From the NCBI RefSeq assembly GCF_029541745.1, contig NZ_CP089746.1, forward strand, positions 7,077,559 to 7,141,558: a stretch of DNA of 64,000 bases. Reading direction: 5' to 3'. Below, piece after piece: positions 62,701-64,000 of this stretch; position 1 is the first letter of the stretch; every line of letters starts with the position of its first letter. The notes under the pieces were generated by a model, which was not told where the DNA came from, did not search any database, and saw nothing but the letters and a program-made list of their open reading frames with translations. Made by a program: the position numbers and the translations under genes. Origin of the DNA: Streptomyces sp. LX-29 (lineage in GTDB: Bacteria; Actinomycetota; Actinomycetes; Streptomycetales; Streptomycetaceae).

Positions 62701-62876
62701 TCGGCCTCCACGAGGACTTCTACGTCCTGGGCGGCAACTCCATCAAGGCCACCCGCATCGCCTCCCGCGTCCGCCAGGAGTGGCAGGTCGACTTCTCCGT
62801 ACGCGCGGTGCTGGAGAACCCCACCGTCGCGTCCTGCGCCGCCGCCCTCGACCCCACGTCGACCCCAGGCTCCTGA
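59709..62876 (+). CDS. Non-ribosomal peptide synthetase, C-A-T module without thioesterase
   Basis: This is a 1055-residue protein. The condensation domain (about 1-440) begins PLSPLQQGLLYHTI, and its active-site motif is HHILLDA (His145-146), with Ala replacing the last Gly of HHxxxDG. The adenylation domain (about 460-960) has IYTSGSTGRPKG near 622, FNVYGHTETSIW, and the GKLDHAALPEP Lys region. The specificity line read by eye is D-A-F-M-V-G-V-I-W, suggesting a hydrophobic residue without a close match I recall. The carrier Ser1011 lies in LGGNSIKATRIAS. It should attach one amino acid to the polyketide chain. No release domain is present. The start overlaps the preceding stop by 4 bp. Confidence 0.92.
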   Translation: MTTSIEGVHPLSPLQQGLLYHTILDPGTSFYVDQIIQTLDGDLDTDALERAWQRAVDRHTILRTSYHWEEIAEPAQVVHAHGSARIERHDWRDADTGEAAGVEERLEDFLRADRGRGFQLDRPPLFRLHLIRVAERRHIFVLRYHHILLDAWSALMLLEDVLVGYDRLVRGETPPTPRVRPYHDYVTWLRGQDMRGTEEFWRAQLAGFRPAPLAVAAPQHLSERPNGAQGDDRENPEVTRTLSRETGDALRRLVREHRLTLSTVLQTAWGLLLSRYTDQSDVVFGMTMTHRPAELDGIEDTLGLFINTLPLRAHLDPHRPFVEACARMQATQTGVRQHLASPLAEVQQWSDAEPGEPLFDSIMTILNVPRMGNLGNRSGELAVRRGEYRYHTNYPLAVLVIPDEEISLRIGYDRSRFDAATVERMLGHYATILETLAADLTLPPRDISLLTDEERRAVDAWGRGETVAPSTLCLQQLFEERAALSPDAPALTFGDKTLTYRQLDDRANQMAHLLREHGIGRELRVGLCLDRSTDLIVAMLGVLKAGGAFVPLDPAYPEERLAFMSRDAGLSLLLTSGTACGHLPELDVPRILLDEPSAALDRWPTQALPSGVEPDDLAYVIYTSGSTGRPKGALVTHGGAVNSCLAQREAFGAGPGDRVLQWASPSFDASVFEVFLALGTGAVLCLATRDDVMPGPALVDLLERERVSWLVMAPSALAALPLDARTRLPHLRGIVLGGESVSPELLARWCPDVRVFNVYGHTETSIWATVEECAADGNWPSVGRPVRGVRLHVLDGNGQPVPVGIPGELCLGGVQVGRGYLNRPELTSERFPADPFSDVPGSRLYRSGDLLRWRPDGRLEFVGRVDGQTKLRGLRIETGEVESALRDHPAVKDAAVVVRDGAGAGDQLLVAYLVLAPDAGQAADDWREVLRKRLPDYMVPNAFVTLDSLPLTANGKLDHAALPEPERAAPAGADTAPATPTQRRMAELWAETLGLEEVGLHEDFYVLGGNSIKATRIASRVRQEWQVDFSVRAVLENPTVASCAAALDPTSTPGS

Positions 62877-62989
62877 CCCCACGGGCACACCGGCAGCCCG
62901 GGAGACCACCCGGCCGCGCCCCGGGCGCCACCGACCATCCCCCCGCGGGCAGGCCCGACGGCCACCGCTCGCTCATCGGAAAGGACCTC

Positions 62990-63754
62990 ATGAGCCCCAC
63001 ACGCGACGACCCCGCCGTAGTGTTCCCCTTCGGCCTGCCCGACCCCGAGGCGCCGGTCCGGGTCTTCTGCCTCCCCTACGCGGGCGGCGGCGCCGGCCTC
63101 TACCGCACCTGGGCCCGACGCGGCGACGCCGACGCGGCGTTCGTCCCCGTGCAGCTCCCGGGCCGCGAGAACCGGCTCCACGAAGAGCCCGAGAAGGACT
63201 TCGACTCCCTCGCCGAACGCCTGGCGACGGTCATCGCGCCCTGGACCGGAGACCGCTACGCCCTCTTCGGGCACAGCATGGGCGGCATGCTCGCGCACGA
63301 ACTCGCCCGCCGCCTGGAGGAGTTGACGGGAACTCCCGCGCGGCTGCTCGCGGTGTCCGCGTGCGCGGCCCCCGACGTGGAACGCCCCGAGTGGCGCATT
63401 CACGACCTGCCCCGCGAGGAGTTCGTCGCGCAGGTGCGGCGACTCAACGGCACCCCGCGCGAGCTGTTCGAGGACGAGGACCTCCTCGACCTGTGCCTGC
63501 CGCGGATCCGCGCCGACTTCTCCGTCCTGGCGAGCTACCGCTACCGACCGCGGTCGCCGCTCGCCATGCCGGTCACCGCCTTCGGCGGGACCCGCGACGA
63601 CCAGGTGCCCACCTGGTCCGTGGAGAACTGGCGCGAGCACACCGACGGCGACTTCCGGCTGCACCTGGTGGACGACGACCACTTCTTCCTCCACCGGCAC
63701 GAGCAGGCCGTCGCCGAGCACATCCGCGACGCGCTGCGCCGCGTGGACGCGTAG
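62990..63754 (+). CDS. Type II thioesterase
   Basis: This 254-residue alpha/beta-hydrolase starts at ATG 62990, with AAAGGA upstream. Landmarks are FCLPYAGGGAGLYRTW, PVQLPGRENRLHE, the nucleophile in LFGHSMGGMLAHEL, Asp in FGGTRDDQVP, and the catalytic His in DDDHFFLHRHE. Such enzymes clear wrong acyl groups from carrier proteins of polyketide and peptide synthases. It could also perform the missing release step. It lies 113 bp after the synthetase. Confidence 0.92.
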   Translation: MSPTRDDPAVVFPFGLPDPEAPVRVFCLPYAGGGAGLYRTWARRGDADAAFVPVQLPGRENRLHEEPEKDFDSLAERLATVIAPWTGDRYALFGHSMGGMLAHELARRLEELTGTPARLLAVSACAAPDVERPEWRIHDLPREEFVAQVRRLNGTPRELFEDEDLLDLCLPRIRADFSVLASYRYRPRSPLAMPVTAFGGTRDDQVPTWSVENWREHTDGDFRLHLVDDDHFFLHRHEQAVAEHIRDALRRVDA

Positions 63755-63877
63755 GGCCCCATGGACCGCCCACCACCGGCAGCCGCCGGAGCCACCGAAC
63801 CGACAGACCCCACCGATCCGACCCAAGCAACCGCAACAGAAGCAGCAGAAGCAACAGAACCCCACGAGGAGTACGGC

Positions 63878-64000
63878 GTGAACAAGACTGGCGCGACGAT
63901 GACCGAGGTGTACAACCACGCCCTGGCGGCATGGTCGATCAGCGCGGCGTGGGAGATCGGCGTCTTCGACGCGATACGCGAGCAGGGCTCCCTGGAGATG
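63878..64000 (+). CDS. Probable methyltransferase, N-terminal fragment
   Basis: Only the first 41 codons from GTG 63878 are inside the window; CGAGGAG lies seven bases upstream. The sequence (YNHALAAWSISAAWEIGVFDAIREQGSL) resembles the dimerisation helices at the front of small-molecule SAM-dependent methyltransferases. An ATG at 63761 is in the same frame and would add 39 hydrophilic residues rich in Ala, Thr, Glu and Pro; GTG 63878 is preferred because of its SD. No SAM-binding motif is visible yet. Confidence 0.55.
   Translation, partial: MNKTGATMTEVYNHALAAWSISAAWEIGVFDAIREQGSLEM

Overview
The window is very GC-rich DNA with Streptomyces-type gene organisation: GTG and TTG starts, 4-bp stop/start overlaps, GC-only hairpin terminators, rare TTA codons, and many spurious open frames on the opposite strand. 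No rRNA, tRNA, CRISPR array, transposase or phage gene was seen. The sequence reads as a housekeeping edge (1-14.2 kb) followed by two adjacent specialised-metabolite gene clusters.

Left part, all on the minus strand. A three-gene unit encodes a LodA-like quinocofactor oxidase fused to a haem-oxygenase-like domain, a LodB-like flavoprotein, and a GAF/PAS/PP2C signalling phosphatase that runs off the left edge. Next comes a three-subunit succinate dehydrogenase/fumarate reductase (sdhCAB) with its promoter region. These are followed by a LuxR-type regulator and an OmpR-type two-component system.

Cluster A, about 14.4-43.9 kb, plus strand. It starts with a divergent dicarboxylate-type transporter, a LuxR paralogue and a 21-bp terminator. 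A long gene train follows: FMN reductase, a second DctA-type symporter, DegT aminotransferase, ornithine-cyclodeaminase-family protein, an acyl-AMP-ligase-like enzyme, and an ABC exporter. Then come GriI- and GriH-type enzymes for 3-amino-4-hydroxybenzoate (3,4-AHBA), a UbiA prenyltransferase, an acyl-CoA dehydrogenase-type enzyme, two SDR reductases, a rifampin-phosphotransferase-like protein lacking its ATP-grasp domain, an acyl carrier protein, and an acyl-AMP ligase fused to the ATP-grasp and phosphohistidine domains of pyruvate phosphate dikinase. It ends with two accessory proteins and a CreE/CreD pair of the aspartate-nitrosuccinate (nitrous acid) pathway. The reading offered here is that aspartate feeds both the aminohydroxybenzoate ring (through its semialdehyde) and nitrite. 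An AMP-ligase may diazotise the ring amine, while a carrier-protein branch with an unusual split phosphotransferase and reductases modifies a carboxylate or hydroxyl group. The combination does not match any pathway I can name and is the strongest candidate for an undescribed system.

Boundary, 43.9-45.1 kb: about 840 bp of non-coding, internally repeated DNA (three 44-bp copies and a common Streptomyces mini-repeat), and an orphan Phd/YefM-type antitoxin on the minus strand.

Cluster B, 45.1 kb to beyond the right edge, plus strand: an alpha/beta-hydrolase, a ClpP2-like protease subunit, a small unknown helical protein, a 510-bp AT-richer leader, two modular polyketide synthases (ACP-KS-AT-AT-KR-ACP and KS-AT-DH-KR-ACP), a C-A-T peptide synthetase, a type II thioesterase and the start of a probable methyltransferase. 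The extra ClpP suggests target-based self-resistance, so the hybrid product may act on ClpP.

Three TTA leucine codons occur, in the response regulator, the first transporter and the cyclodeaminase gene. They suggest bldA-dependent developmental control of cluster A.
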